Below are positions 12,601 to 22,950 of a stretch of DNA of 54,368 bases, one piece after another. The position numbers were made by a program, and so were the translations under genes. How positions within the stretch are numbered: the stretch's first letter is position 1; each line of letters opens with the position of its first letter. A model generated the notes under the pieces. It saw only the letters and a list, made by a program, of their open reading frames with translations. It made no database searches and had not been told where the DNA came from. This stretch comes from Candidatus Omnitrophota bacterium (GTDB taxonomy: Bacteria > Omnitrophota > Gorgyraeia > Gygaellales > Profunditerraquicolaceae): positions 1-54,368 of the forward strand of contig WOZK01000036.1 of NCBI GenBank assembly GCA_011620275.1, in the 5' to 3' direction.

Positions 12601-15600
12601 GTCGAAGAGATATTTTCCGAGACGGTCCAGACGTAAGAATGGTTGTTGGTAGGCCCGCTATAGACCGGCAGCCAGGTTGTTCCGCCGTTGACGCTGTAGG
12701 TGATGGTCACGTCGTCGGAGACCTGCCCGATGACGTTCCAGAGTATCTCGTGGCTCGTCCCGTAAGGCCAAACCTCCCCGCCGTTGGGCGTGGTGATGGT
12801 GATACAGGGAGCGGCGATCTGGAATACCGCGTCGGATGCATCCTGCGTCGCGGTGCGGGAATAATCGTATATGCGCACCTTACAGTTATTCGAGATATCG
12901 TTCGGTATATGCCAGATATAGGTGCCCTCGTTGGAAAGGCCGCCGGCAATGCTTTTCCAGGTGCCGCCGTTGTTCATCGAATATTGCAGGACGAGGTTAT
13001 TGCTGATAGAATTATGATCCCCGACGGAAGTCCAGGTTATGGGGTAATCCAGGCCGACCACCCATAATTCACCTCCGTTGGGGGAGGTCAAGGTCAGCGA
13101 GGGCGCGATGATGGAGTTGTTATTTTGGGATTCTCCTTTGACGCCGGGCTGAGAGTCATCGGAGACACTGATCTTCAACTTATCGGTAAGCGAATCGGCG
13201 GTCTTCCAGGAATAACTGCCGCTGTTAGCCAGGCCGCCGGCGATCGTCTGCCAGGTGTTTCCTCCGTTGACGCTGTATTCAAGTTTGATGGCGTTCAACC
13301 CGATGCTCCCCACCGACTCCCAGGTAATATTATAGGTCCCGGCGGCGTAAAGAGACTCACCGCCGTTGGGCCAGGTAAGCGTAAGGTGGGGTTTCTGGAT
13401 GGTGAAGTCGGCGTCGGAGGCGTCCTCGACCCAGGGGAAGTTCTCGGTATCGTCGCATTTGATCTTGATCCTGGCGGTGGAGATCTCCTTCTCCGGAGGT
13501 ATCCAGAAATAAGAACCGTTATTGGGCCTCTGGTCGGAAATAACCTCATAATGCTCCCCGGAATCGGCAGAGAAATAAACGGTGAGTAATGGGCCGTCCA
13601 GGGCGTCCCCGATGGTGAACCATTTAACCTCATACGGGGCGCCGATGGTGGTCTTTTCCCCGCCGTTCGGCTGCACCAGCACGATTATAGGCTTATCCAG
13701 CACCTCGAAGTAAGCGTCGCTTTCATCCTGCACTTCCGGCCTGCTGGTATCGGTGATCCTGATCTTGACGTTGGCGCCGACCGCCCCCTGCGGGATCACC
13801 CAGGAATAACTGCCGTCGTCCGCCTCGTCCTCGGAGACCGTCACCCAGTTCCCTTCTTCATCAATCGAATATTCTATCTTGAGGGCGTTCTCGCCTATGG
13901 CCCCGTCCGAGGTCCAGGCGATCTCGCGGGTGTCTCCTCTCACCCATTTCTCGGCACCGTTGGGAGAGGAGATCGTGATCGTCGGCAGTGTAATGGTAAA
14001 ATCGCCCCCGGACGCGGTCTCTATTTTGTCCTGGGTGTCCCTGCCCGGCGGAACGGCGGTCTCCGCGATGCGGATCCTCACCTGCGAAGAGAGGACGTTC
14101 GGGACCGTGCAGGAGTAGGTCCCGGTGTTGCTCACCGATGACTGCAGCAGCGTCCAGTTTGAGCCGCTGTCAACGGAATAATACACGTCCACCAGCGGAT
14201 TGACGTTACCCTTATTGTCCCAGGTGATGTCCTTCGCGCTGCCGGCTTTCCATATCTCCCCCCCCACCGGGGAAGTGATGGTCATCGCCGGTTTCGGCAC
14301 GATGGAAAAGACGGAGTTGGAACAATCGGTGATATTGGTATTGTTCATATCCGTGATGCGCATTAAACAAACGGAGGAAATGTAGCTCTCCCTGTTCGGT
14401 ATGTTCCAGGTGTATAACCCGTTATTGATACGCTGATCCGCTACCGGAGGATAGAGCCAGGTAGCCCCTCCGTCCAAAGAACATTCTATCTTCAGGTTGT
14501 TGGATACGGTGCCGTAAGAGGACCAGGTGATATTGTGCGTGGAGTCGATCTCCCATTGGTTGCCGCCGTCGGGAGAATTCAATATCAGCCCCATTATACC
14601 GAACACGGCGTCCGAAGTGTCCCGGATGGCGGAATACTTCTTGCTGGTTACCCTGATCAGGGCGTTGGGAGAAGGATTGTTCGCCACCTGCCATTCATAA
14701 GCGCCGTTATTCACCAGATTATCCACTATCAGCATCCAGGTGGAGCCGCCGTCGATGGAATACTCGATCTTCACCTGATTATCCGCCCCGTCGATACCCT
14801 GCGACGTCCAGGTTATCAAAGCGGTGGTGCCGATAGGCAAGGATTCCCCTCCGTTGGGAGAGGTTATCTTCAACACTGCGTCCAGATAAGAAAATCCCAC
14901 GTCCTGCAGGACCGGGGTCTCCTGCCCGTAGGAATTCAATACGGCCTTATACTGCACCCAGCGGTCGTTAACGGTATCGGAATTAAGGAAATTAACCCGG
15001 CTGCCGGCGGGCGTGATGTAATAAGTCGGCTCGGAAGTAGTAAAAACGCTGACCGTGTCCAGCAGAGGCGTGCCGACGCCGTCGGCGGAATTCAGGAAAG
15101 CGCGGAAAAAGAATTCCCCGCTGGGGAATTGTGTCTGGAAAGCGGCGAGATTATTATTGATCTCCGGGGCCTCGTTGGTCTGGCTGAATCCGCCGCTCAC
15201 CGCCTTCCAGGCGGTCCCGTCCCACCAGTGCCAGTTGTAGCCGTCGCAGGAAACCTGATACCTGATGTCGGTGTCCAGCGGTATGGTATTTACTTCCTGG
15301 AAGGCCGTGAGATTGTTGTCATAGAACACCCCCAGCACCGGCTGGATGACCGGATTAGTGGTGTAATAGACCTCCATTCCGGTGGGATTGGAGGTCTCGA
15401 TAAAGACGAAACCCACGTAAGGCTTGACCGCCGCTTTCTTATAGACCATTATCTTGTCCACGTAGATGGCATCCGCAGAAGAGCGTATGGTCGGCTTTAT
15501 CGCCAGGCCCGGACCTGCTACGTACCCGGCGTTATAGGTGAGCTTGTCTCCGGTGCTAAGCTCGAAGATTACCCGGCCGGTCTGTCCGTTCAACGTGTCG

Positions 15601-18600
15601 TGCGGTTTCCAGGACATCTTGTCTTTGTTCCACATGGCGAAGGTATACGGCGTGCGTATAGTATACCAGGTCGTGTAACCGTTGCCGGACTCGTCGTAAT
15701 AGTAACCGTTGGAATTTATCAGCACGTCGTAACCGGCCTTGTAATTGGAATTGTTCATGCCGGTGGAGGCCTTGGCGTTGGGGTCGCAGATACCGATGAA
15801 ATGCCTGCCGGTCTTGTTGGCCGTCTGCCAGGTCACCTCGGTGGTGATATCGTAATTCGGGCTGACGTTGGATTTCGCCTGCAGATAACCGTTATGCGCG
15901 ACCTTGGCCACGCTGCGGCCGCCCTGTGTGGTGTCGATAAGGGTGAATCTCCAGAAAAGGTTGTTCAGGGAAACCCCGCCGGCATTGTCGAAGGTGCCGC
16001 TGATGGAGGCGTTTGTGCCGCCGGTAACTGAAGAAGGCAGAACCGGCCCCGAGCTCAGCTGGAATTGACAGGCGATATTGAACAGCGCCGCCGGCGCCGC
16101 GGAACTGGAAAAAAGCTGGTTATTGTTCTGGTCGAGGACTGCCCATGACCAGTAATAAAGATGCCCGGCGGTCAGGCCGGAAGGCATAGTTACGGAAACA
16201 TTGTTGATTGTGCTGGTCCCGACCGGGATATTAAAGGTGCTGCTGTCTATCTCCTGGAAAGACGCCCCTGTGTCCACATCGGTGAGCGTGAAACGGAATC
16301 TTAATCCGTTAATGGCTATGGAATAGTTATTTGTAAAGGTGCCGCCGATGGTAGTTATGACCTGTCCCGGCGCCACGTTCTTCTCCATAAAAGGGCCGGC
16401 CGTCATTCTCAAAAGGTCGCTGTAAAGGGTGAACGGCTGCGATATGCTCTGCGCCTCCACCAGGGCCCCGTTGGGCCAGCGCAGTTCCCAATACCAGTCA
16501 TACGTCCTGCCCGCGACTATGCCGGTAGGGATAGCGACCGGGGTCTGGACCGTGCTCGCGCCGGCAGAAAGGTTAAAGGGGCTGCTGTCCATACCGAAGA
16601 TGGAGGAAATGGTGGTCAGGTTGCAATACTGCGAATCCCATTTGTCCAGGCCGGCGTCGAAATCATCGAAGAATTCGAAAACGCCGTTCCCGTCGCTGGC
16701 GCTGGCCGCGTCCGCCTTGCCGTAATACATATAGATGACCTTCTGCTCAATGTAGGGCAATACCGGTATCTTCACCCAGAAACGCGCCTCTTTCCCGGTA
16801 TAAGAGAAAGATTCCGCGTAATAATTCAGGAGAGTGCTCCCGTCGCTGTCAACGAAACGCACGTCTCCGCCGTCGGCCAGGCAGTGCAGCCAGAAATCCC
16901 TGTGGTTCTTGTCCACGTCCACCGCCACCTGAAAATCGGTGAGCTCCTGCGTATTCAGGGTATTGTCTATCCTGATGGTCTCTTTGTAAAGCCATCCGGC
17001 AAGAGCGGGGCCGTCCGCGGGTTCCTCTTTCGCCACCAGGTAGGTGGAGATAAGGTGATTGAACTCCGTGGGTTTCAGCACCGGGGTGATCGCCTCCCCG
17101 TAAGAACTGTAGGCGTAAACGGCGAACTTTTTCGTGCCGGTCAAGTGAAGGTTGCGCCAGGTGTTTCCGGGATCGAGAGTAGCCATACCTCCCCTGGCCG
17201 AAAGGGTCAAAGTGGTGGGAGACGGGCTGATATCACCGGTGACTGTGATATTATTGGCGCCTTCTTCATAGTCTATGAGTTTCAGATAACGCGCGCCTCC
17301 GGTATTTATGTAATAATCCTTACCCACGCTCATCAGTGTATCGGCGCTCTGATAGATCTGCCCCTTGCCTCCGTTCATATCGTCTGCCACCACGCACAGC
17401 GGCTTGTCCGCGCTCAAACGCGCGCGCACGGTCATAGAGCTCCCGGGATTCGGTATATGCCTGTAACTCTGCCCTTTGTTCAAGGTGCCGCTGTAATCCC
17501 CGGTGACTCCGCTCAGATTGTCCAGATTGTCGAAAACGATGTTGGTGTTGTCCTCATAGGCGGTAAAGGTTATGTTGGCATCCGGGCAATAGAAATAATA
17601 CTCCTGCATATCGGGAGAACGCATCTGCTCCGAGGCGTCGCCGTGGCCGATCAGCCCGGCCTGGACCGTTATCGGTTTGGTCGCCTCTATATGCCAGACC
17701 TCGCCCCTGGAATCCACCTTGTTCCAGCCGAACCAGAAAATACCGGCGTCCAGGGTCAGGGTGCCGGTATCGTCGCCTTTGCCGTAATCGGTGATCTTGA
17801 TCTGGGTATCGTCATTGTAGGCGGTGATGATCACATCCCCGTCGTAGTTGTAAGCAGGGCACCAGAGCCAGAGGTCGTTGCCGCTGGCGGTATAGAAGTC
17901 GTCGTCGTAAGTTCCGCTCGGTTCTATGGATGAGGCGAATAAGGTAATCGGCTTCTGAGAGTAAACGTGGTAACAGGTCAGCGCCGTGTCCGTGTATCTC
18001 TGGATTTCGCCCACGGAGGTGAAATCCAGGAAGGTGGAAGCCACCACCTGGCCTTCGGCGTTCAGTTTTTCTATATAGACGCGGTTGGGGGCATCGGTAG
18101 AGATGATGTCGAGGAAAGAGAAACTCAAAGCGTAAAAATTCGTACCTATCATAGATTCCGCCAGGCTGGCGTCCGATTCCGAGGTCGCGCTCGATTTACC
18201 GTATAACAGGTATATCTCCTTCTCCGCCCCCTGCGGGATGCTCGGCACGGTTACCCAGCAGGAGGCGCTCTTTTTCTCCTTGCTGAAACCCATGACGCGG
18301 TATTTCAAAGGCGTTTTGCCGTCGGAGTCGGTGAAACGGATGTCGGAACCGTCGTCTGCCACATGGTCCCAAAAATCCATGTCCGCCGAGGGGATATCCA
18401 CCTTGACGGTGGTATTTGCGTAGGCAGAGCTCCCCGATCTGTTGTCCACCACTATCTTCTGCCGGTAGAGATAATCTGCCAGCACCTTGGAAAGTTTAAC
18501 CGTGCCTGCGGAGAACACCACTTCGGAGGTGTTGGCATATTCGTAGGCATCCTCGAAGTCATAAGTAATTTCCTGTACTCCCTGCGGCCCCAGCCAGGAA

Positions 18601-21600
18601 GACCAGGCCCCGGGAGAACCGTTGGAATCAGGCGCGGTGCGCATCTGAAAACGGATATCGGTGCCGGAAGGCAGCGTGGAGGTCCAGAAAAGGCTCTTGA
18701 GCCTGTCGGTGGTAAAAGTGGTGTCGTAAGCAGTGGAAACAAGCGTTTCCTGCTGTGGATACTTGTTATAATTTATGGTAATATTGTCCAGCTGCGGCGG
18801 GCTGGCAAGGTCGTAGCAGAAGAACCGCAGTCTGTATTGCAGGTATTTGTCCTTGTCGTTCACCGAGCTGTATGAGGACAGATCCCTGCCTTTGGTTATC
18901 TTGCCGGCATATCCCCAGACAATGGCGTCGGAGAGGGAACTGTTGTTGCCGGTGCGCACGCGCACCTCGATCTGCCCCTGGGAGTTATCCTGCCAGGTAA
19001 CGGCCCCGTATCCGGCGTTGTTGCCGATCTCCTTTATCTCCGAGGTGTATTCCCCGGAAGAAAACAGCAGATACTTCATCAGCGAATAGTTACCGTATCC
19101 GCTGGAGACATAAATATAATCACCGCTGCCCGGATACATGGCGTTGGCCTGTCCGTCCATGGAAAAAGGCATATCCTCGTTCTTCTCCCAGGTGTTGCTG
19201 CTGATGGAATACCTGTAAAAATACGGGGTGCCATAGGCAATATCGTAATTATAGGAAACGAAAAGATAGATATAGTCGCCGAACCCGGGGCTGAACAGGC
19301 TCGCTCCGACGTTAGGCATCGGCAAAACGGTCAATGTGGACCAGGTGTTGGCAAGCGTATCGTATTTCCAGAAAGCGGTGGAACCGTTGCCCGGAGTGGC
19401 ATAAATATAATCCCCGCTGCCCGGATATACCAGGTTTGCTCCCAGAGAACAGGCAGAAGGAGCTGAAGCTATTTCCTTCCAGTCGTTGTCGGCGATCGAA
19501 TACCTCCAGAAGGTGGTTGTGGAACCGCCGCGCAGGACGTAAATATAACCGTCTTTATACTCGATCGCCTGCCCGGTGGAGAAAGCGGCAGGCGGCGCGG
19601 CGAGGTTGGTCCAGAGGTCGGTGCTCTCCGTGTATTTCCAGAAATCGGAATAACCGCGCCCCCTGGTAACGTAGATATCGTCTCCGGTCCCCGGGTAAAC
19701 GCTCTTGGAATCGTGATAAACGCCCGAAGGCGGGGATTGCAGGGTGTACCAGACAGAAGAGGAAAGATTGTATTTATAACAGGAGATGGAGTTGCCGCCG
19801 CGCAGGTAGAATACGTCGTCCCCGGAAGGCATCGGGCATATCGAGGCCCCGTAACTGGCGTAAACAGGATAAACTATGGTTTCATCCCACTTGTTCTGGC
19901 TGATGGAATAACGGTTGAAATTAATGCCCAGGTCTCCGTGCCCGGTGCCGAGATAGAAATAAATGATATCACCGCTGCCCGGATAATAACCGCCCGGTAT
20001 GCCGGAGACGGAAAGCGGGGCCTCGGTAAGAATAGTCCAACTGTTCTGGCTCAGCGAATATCTGGCGAAATCCCTGCCCCCGCCCTTCAGACAGTAGAGA
20101 TAGTCCCCGGTACCCGGATACATCAGGTAACAATAATCGCTGATAGACCAGGGGGCGTCGCTAAGATATCCCCAGGTGTCGCTGTCAATGCTGTATTTGG
20201 TGAACTTGACCGCCCCGTTCTGTTTAAGCATATAAATACCTTTATACGGGCCGTCGGGGACGACGCAGGTGCCGTTGCCCTCATTGTAGATCGACTCCAG
20301 CATCGAGGTAAGCGCGACCCAGGACCCGCCGGACTCGTCATCCGTGAACTTGAGTAAAGTAGTGGAATTGTAGGCGCCCGGGCAGACGTAGATACTGCTT
20401 CCGTCGCTGACCATGCGCGCCCCGTAGGTGAACATATAAGGGCTGGAGTTTATCTGCGTCCAGATCCCGGTCTCGGTGTTGTATTTCCAGAAATTCTTGT
20501 TCATATTCCCTTCCGAAACATAGATGTAATCCCCGCTGCCCGGATAGACCGCCCTCTGCCCGGATCCGTGCAAGATAAACGGCAGTTTCATAAGATTCAC
20601 CCATTTTTTCCGGCTGAGAGAGTATTTCCAAGCGTAGTTCGACCATCTGTTCGAAAAAAGATACATATAATCGCCTTTTACCACCAGACTGCCGGAGACG
20701 TTTCTGCCCGGTCCGAAGTTATAATTCACCAGCGGATTGTTCCACTCGCCTGTGGCAAAGTTATAGGTCTGTAATCCGCCGTAACTGTAATGAGAAATAA
20801 AATACAGGTTAGTGTCGCTGGCGCACAGCTTGCCCCTCATAAACACGGGAGGGATCGGCAGATTCTCCCAGTTATTGGTAGATATATTGTATTTAAAGAA
20901 GCCCTTTCTTAATTCCAGAGCGCAGCCCGCGCTGTCTATATAATAGATGGCGTTCTCGGAGGATGAATAAACCATCCTGCCCTGGCAACTCGACCTCCAG
21001 CAGTCGGGCAAGTTGGCCCTGCGCTCCCAGGTATTGGTCGAGAGCCTGTAACGCATAAACTCCGCGCGGGAAGTGTTGCGGAACATATATATGTAATCCG
21101 AACCGTCATAAGCGGCGCAGACCCCGGTCTGAAAGGTCCCATAGGGATTGGTGCTCACCGTGGTCCAGGCCCGGTTGGTTTTGTCATACCTGTATAGATT
21201 CGCGGTATAAGTAGCCGTGCCGCCGGTATAATCTCTTCCTCCCAGACAATAAACGCTGTCATCCGTAACCACCAGCCTTCCTCCTCCGTAATACATGGTC
21301 TGCGGCAAAGGCGGTAGCTGTTCCCAGCTTTCGGAGGATATGTTATATCTGGAGAAACCGTTTTCGTTATATCCCTGGAGACAGTAGATATAATCTTCTC
21401 CCTGCTTATAGCCCAATGCCGCTCCGATATAGACTCCTTTGGTATTGCCGGAAAAGCTTACATCGGCAAGCTTCTCCCATTGGAAAGAAACCGCGGTATT
21501 GCTGGAATTGACGGGATTGAAAGTAAGGAAATAACGATAGAAGTTTTTCGTGCCTTCGCCCCTGATCACATAAATGGCGTCCTGCGAAGCCACATACACG

Positions 21601-22925
21601 GCATCTCCGCCGGTACGTAAATCAAAAACCGCCGCCGATTCTTCCCTCCACTTCTTTTGCGCGGGATAATACCGGTAAGTGGAGCTGTAGCTGTGGTTGC
21701 TCAACAGGCGCAGTTCAGTGCCGCTGCCGTCCGGGTCGTAAATATACATCCTGCTGTAGATGTAGAACGGCAGTGCCGGCATCTCCACGTCTTTGGCGAG
21801 CGTGGATGAATAAGCCGAACTCTCCCAGGTGTCGGAGCCTATGGCGTATCTGCCGAACCACCTGCCGGCGCCGTACCAGGCGTAAAGGTAGTCTCCGGAA
21901 CCGGGATAGACCACATCGGAATCCCAGGTCTGGCCGGTGGGACAGTTGGAAAGCGTGGTCCAGGCATTGGAGCCGGCGGTATAATCGAATTTGGCGAAAG
22001 TGACGGAACCGCCGCCAGCGGAGGCGTAGATATAGGGAGAATCCGCTTTGGGATAACAAAGAGAGGCGCCGATACCCACGGTAAAAGGCGCGGACTCCAC
22101 CGCCGACCATGAACCGGTGGCGTTGATGTCCGAAGGTATCACGAACCTGTAAAAAACCGAAGTGTAGTTGCCGCAAAAGGCGTATGCCCGGCCGATGGAA
22201 GGCACGATAGCGATCGTCCCGCCGTGACCTACGGGAGAAGGGACGTTGGCCTTGACATGCCAGGTGTTGGCAGAGATCTTATAGGCATAGAACTCTTTTC
22301 TGTTGCCGCCGATAAGCGCGTAGATAACGTCGCTGCCGTCGTAAGCCAAAGCTGCCCCCTGGCCTGTGCTTACGGGTATGCTTTCCATCAACTCCCATTT
22401 TTCTTCGGCGATGGACCAGCGGGCGAAGGTCTTGTTGTCGTTGCCGCACTGCCAGATGGAATAGATGTAATCACCGGCCTTGACCAGCGGTGATATCCTG
22501 CCCATATAAGGGGCGAAAGGAAGACTGGACCATTCGCCGAGCCGGCTGCAAAAGGGGTCCTGATAGACCGTGTTGATCTCCACCCTGGCGGAGGTGCCGC
22601 TGCCGCCGACCACCACGTTGTTTTTCATCCCCAGGGAGAAGTCCGTATCCGTATCGTCTGTCAGTGCGAAGGTCAGCGGAGACATCATCAACTTACCCGT
22701 GGGGCCGGTGGTAAGATTGGAGCTTTTGGAGGAGTATTTAGTCCAGTTGCTCTTGTTGGTAGGGTGCTTGGCGGTATCGGTAGAGGCCCCGCCTCTCCAG
22801 TCGCCCTGGCTGAAGTTATAGTATTCTTCGCAGAAGGCGCCGGAACAGAGACAAAGAGAACAAAGCGAGAGCGCCGCCAGCGGCATTATCATTCTCAATA
22901 TTCTCGGATATCCCCTTTTCTTCAT
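9630..22925 (-). CDS. Giant exported multidomain surface protein (about 4431 residues)
   Basis: The start at 22925 (MKKRGYPRILRM) is preferred because an AAGGAAAG ribosome site precedes it and the longer start overlaps the upstream stop; a signal peptide ending near CSGAFC follows. Residues of about 130-1430 carry dozens of Kelch-like repeats with the pattern GSGDYIY, FxxY, NxW. Next come a DUF2341 domain (about 1510-1620), an IgGFc-binding-like beta stretch, a second DUF2341 (about 1970-2090), and two beta-sandwich modules. Then there are 13 repeats of about 95 residues beginning like SPNGGE and containing ITW and YSxDGGxTW, which match the Kre9/KNH-like Ig fold (about 2690-3950). The last 300 residues are mostly coiled coil. 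No LPXTG or PEP-CTERM anchor is seen. Likely an adhesin or cell-surface fibre; binding partner unknown. Confidence 0.85.
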   Translation of the reverse strand: MKKRGYPRILRMIMPLAALSLCSLCLCSGAFCEEYYNFSQGDWRGGASTDTAKHPTNKSNWTKYSSKSSNLTTGPTGKLMMSPLTFALTDDTDTDFSLGMKNNVVVGGSGTSARVEINTVYQDPFCSRLGEWSSLPFAPYMGRISPLVKAGDYIYSIWQCGNDNKTFARWSIAEEKWELMESIPVSTGQGAALAYDGSDVIYALIGGNRKEFYAYKISANTWHVKANVPSPVGHGGTIAIVPSIGRAYAFCGNYTSVFYRFVIPSDINATGSWSAVESAPFTVGIGASLCYPKADSPYIYASAGGGSVTFAKFDYTAGSNAWTTLSNCPTGQTWDSDVVYPGSGDYLYAWYGAGRWFGRYAIGSDTWESSAYSSTLAKDVEMPALPFYIYSRMYIYDPDGSGTELRLLSNHSYSSTYRYYPAQKKWREESAAVFDLRTGGDAVYVASQDAIYVIRGEGTKNFYRYFLTFNPVNSSNTAVSFQWEKLADVSFSGNTKGVYIGAALGYKQGEDYIYCLQGYNENGFSRYNISSESWEQLPPLPQTMYYGGGRLVVTDDSVYCLGGRDYTGGTATYTANLYRYDKTNRAWTTVSTNPYGTFQTGVCAAYDGSDYIYMFRNTSRAEFMRYRLSTNTWERRANLPDCWRSSCQGRMVYSSSENAIYYIDSAGCALELRKGFFKYNISTNNWENLPIPPVFMRGKLCASDTNLYFISHYSYGGLQTYNFATGEWNNPLVNYNFGPGRNVSGSLVVKGDYMYLFSNRWSNYAWKYSLSRKKWVNLMKLPFILHGSGQRAVYPGSGDYIYVSEGNMNKNFWKYNTETGIWTQINSSPYMFTYGARMVSDGSSIYVCPGAYNSTTLLKFTDDESGGSWVALTSMLESIYNEGNGTCVVPDGPYKGIYMLKQNGAVKFTKYSIDSDTWGYLSDAPWSISDYCYLMYPGTGDYLYCLKGGGRDFARYSLSQNSWTILTEAPLSVSGIPGGYYPGSGDIIYFYLGTGHGDLGINFNRYSISQNKWDETIVYPVYASYGASICPMPSGDDVFYLRGGNSISCYKYNLSSSVWYTLQSPPSGVYHDSKSVYPGTGDDIYVTRGRGYSDFWKYTESTDLWTNLAAPPAAFSTGQAIEYKDGYIYVLRGGSTTTFWRYSIADNDWKEIASAPSACSLGANLVYPGSGDYIYATPGNGSTAFWKYDTLANTWSTLTVLPMPNVGASLFSPGFGDYIYLFVSYNYDIAYGTPYFYRYSISSNTWEKNEDMPFSMDGQANAMYPGSGDYIYVSSGYGNYSLMKYLLFSSGEYTSEIKEIGNNAGYGAVTWQDNSQGQIEVRVRTGNNSSLSDAIVWGYAGKITKGRDLSSYSSVNDKDKYLQYRLRFFCYDLASPPQLDNITINYNKYPQQETLVSTAYDTTFTTDRLKSLFWTSTLPSGTDIRFQMRTAPDSNGSPGAWSSWLGPQGVQEITYDFEDAYEYANTSEVVFSAGTVKLSKVLADYLYRQKIVVDNRSGSSAYANTTVKVDIPSADMDFWDHVADDGSDIRFTDSDGKTPLKYRVMGFSKEKKSASCWVTVPSIPQGAEKEIYLLYGKSSATSESDASLAESMIGTNFYALSFSFLDIISTDAPNRVYIEKLNAEGQVVASTFLDFTSVGEIQRYTDTALTCYHVYSQKPITLFASSIEPSGTYDDDFYTASGNDLWLWCPAYNYDGDVIITAYNDDTQIKITDYGKGDDTGTLTLDAGIFWFGWNKVDSRGEVWHIEATKPITVQAGLIGHGDASEQMRSPDMQEYYFYCPDANITFTAYEDNTNIVFDNLDNLSGVTGDYSGTLNKGQSYRHIPNPGSSMTVRARLSADKPLCVVADDMNGGKGQIYQSADTLMSVGKDYYINTGGARYLKLIDYEEGANNITVTGDISPSPTTLTLSARGGMATLDPGNTWRNLHLTGTKKFAVYAYSSYGEAITPVLKPTEFNHLISTYLVAKEEPADGPALAGWLYKETIRIDNTLNTQELTDFQVAVDVDKNHRDFWLHCLADGGDVRFVDSDGSTLLNYYAESFSYTGKEARFWVKIPVLPYIEQKVIYMYYGKADAASASDGNGVFEFFDDFDAGLDKWDSQYCNLTTISSIFGMDSSPFNLSAGASTVQTPVAIPTGIVAGRTYDWYWELRWPNGALVEAQSISQPFTLYSDLLRMTAGPFMEKNVAPGQVITTIGGTFTNNYSIAINGLRFRFTLTDVDTGASFQEIDSSTFNIPVGTSTINNVSVTMPSGLTAGHLYYWSWAVLDQNNNQLFSSSAAPAALFNIACQFQLSSGPVLPSSVTGGTNASISGTFDNAGGVSLNNLFWRFTLIDTTQGGRSVAKVAHNGYLQAKSNVSPNYDITTEVTWQTANKTGRHFIGICDPNAKASTGMNNSNYKAGYDVLINSNGYYYDESGNGYTTWYTIRTPYTFAMWNKDKMSWKPHDTLNGQTGRVIFELSTGDKLTYNAGYVAGPGLAIKPTIRSSADAIYVDKIMVYKKAAVKPYVGFVFIETSNPTGMEVYYTTNPVIQPVLGVFYDNNLTAFQEVNTIPLDTDIRYQVSCDGYNWHWWDGTAWKAVSGGFSQTNEAPEINNNLAAFQTQFPSGEFFFRAFLNSADGVGTPLLDTVSVFTTSEPTYYITPAGSRVNFLNSDTVNDRWVQYKAVLNSYGQETPVLQDVGFSYLDAVLKITSPNGGESLPIGTTALITWTSQGIDGADNQVKIEYSIDGGSTWMLIVDNLVNNGAYEWQVANNPSPNALIRVTSKKYSAIRDTSDAVFGIMGLILNSPDGGNQWEIDSTHNITWSSYGTVSNNLKIECSLDGGATWLYPPVADQRINNGLYTWNIPNRESYISSVCLMRITDMNNTNITDCSNSVFSIVPKPAMTITSPVGGEIWKAGSAKDITWDNKGNVNPLVDVYYSVDSGSNWTLLQSSVSNTGTYSCTVPNVLSSQVRIRIAETAVPPGRDTQDKIETASGGDFTITLPTITISSPNGAEKWVRGDTREIAWTSDGAIGENALKIEYSIDEEGNWVTVSEDEADDGSYSWVIPQGAVGANVKIRITDTSRPEVQDESDAYFEVLDKPIIVLVQPNGGEKTTIGAPYEVKWFTIGDALDGPLLTVYFSADSGEHYEVISDQRPNNGSYFWIPPEKEISTARIKIKCDDTENFPWVEDASDADFTIQKPHLTLTWPNGGESLYAAGTYNITWESVGSIGLNAIKLEYSVNGGNTWQTIAGGLANSGSYSWKTADSLTDKLKISVSDDSQPGVKGESQNNNSIIAPSLTLTSPNGGELWVVGLDYPITWTSVGDHNSISNNLVLQYSMNNGGTWKSIAGGLSNEGTYIWHIPNDISNNCKVRIYDYSRTATQDASDAVFQIAAPCITITTPNGGEVWPYGTSHEILWNVIGQVSDDVTITYSVNGGTTWLPVYSGPTNNHSYVWTVSENISSTCKIKIKDNEPPYIEDTTDTVFSIAYPIITVTRPNGGEFFVVTDNENITWSTEGTVSNSLKIEYSRDNFVLDINEIADNVVNTGVYIWRVPEVLSTVLRIRITDNSVPQITDKSNAGFSILPFPVVTIDSPNGGERWRIGTKHNITWHDNGGPLSNNLVLEYSVDGGSDWKPIAGGVSNSGSYEWTIPEDYSVNAQVRITDNQRATTVDYSDAVFTIDNPQITIIAPVSATYWAVGDPAVITWVSEGAVSDNLLLQYSVDNFITLETIAVGEANDGSCSWSVPDEPTNNMKVRIVDGNRPATIATSEAFTVLQYPQVTVTSPNGGEEYVVGDSVNITWTSKGLSINPLTIVYSSDNFATTRTIKTGAPNTGSYNWVIPDDTICVNTLKIKIYDPARPVISDASNNNFRIRGGFNITYPAANIDWAVNEPRAVTWQTRGQVPNVKLDYSMDAGSTWTTIIISTPNNGAYTWVPPDYHGQKALFKVSDPTDDTVFSVSPSFNIIYYRITWMVKDYDNMDNLQNLSVRDSWWFDSSAAIICPVTHEYPYGHYTTFWSKEGYIERSADWIADGNKSITLLLENSISAQIEWHVLLSTAYNSATDTISASSWLERRGKIVGLNEIDRADLTSATLSVYDGETLIKTLTSGAPDGNGAFWFTWANTGLTSGKTYFVKSTVVFRGGSYNSGASIDVTTELTAKGQTAILQNLQTQTATIQSQVTQDIPQKITQAKEEIKEDTARILTATETDIPDKIEEARRQQETDIRSEILNRENSVRSGTDLVVRYRTYPGVQPTVDFYDPNNVQCVSKGVMTEVSDGIYEYTITVFSGWGRGDFTIVCSESTYGSLDAMIISVIRSDIEQIAGQVSAVLGTTSGLNNFSKIADTLSSQFAVIESALGKISKDLVDQVKEVAGSATDINSVYMQLVNIGRELKKVSTEQNVSLEKLLEVNEEKKNDMTYLKNKTQELKAVMDINQKMIDNIANKPVTQTWFEFK

Positions 22926-22950
22926 CTCTATCTTTCCTTCAGCGTCATAC

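Noticed and set aside
10839-18875. Several 100-500-residue plus-strand frames opposite the giant gene
   Set aside because: Composition mirrors the repeats on the coding strand, and no family or start signal supports them.
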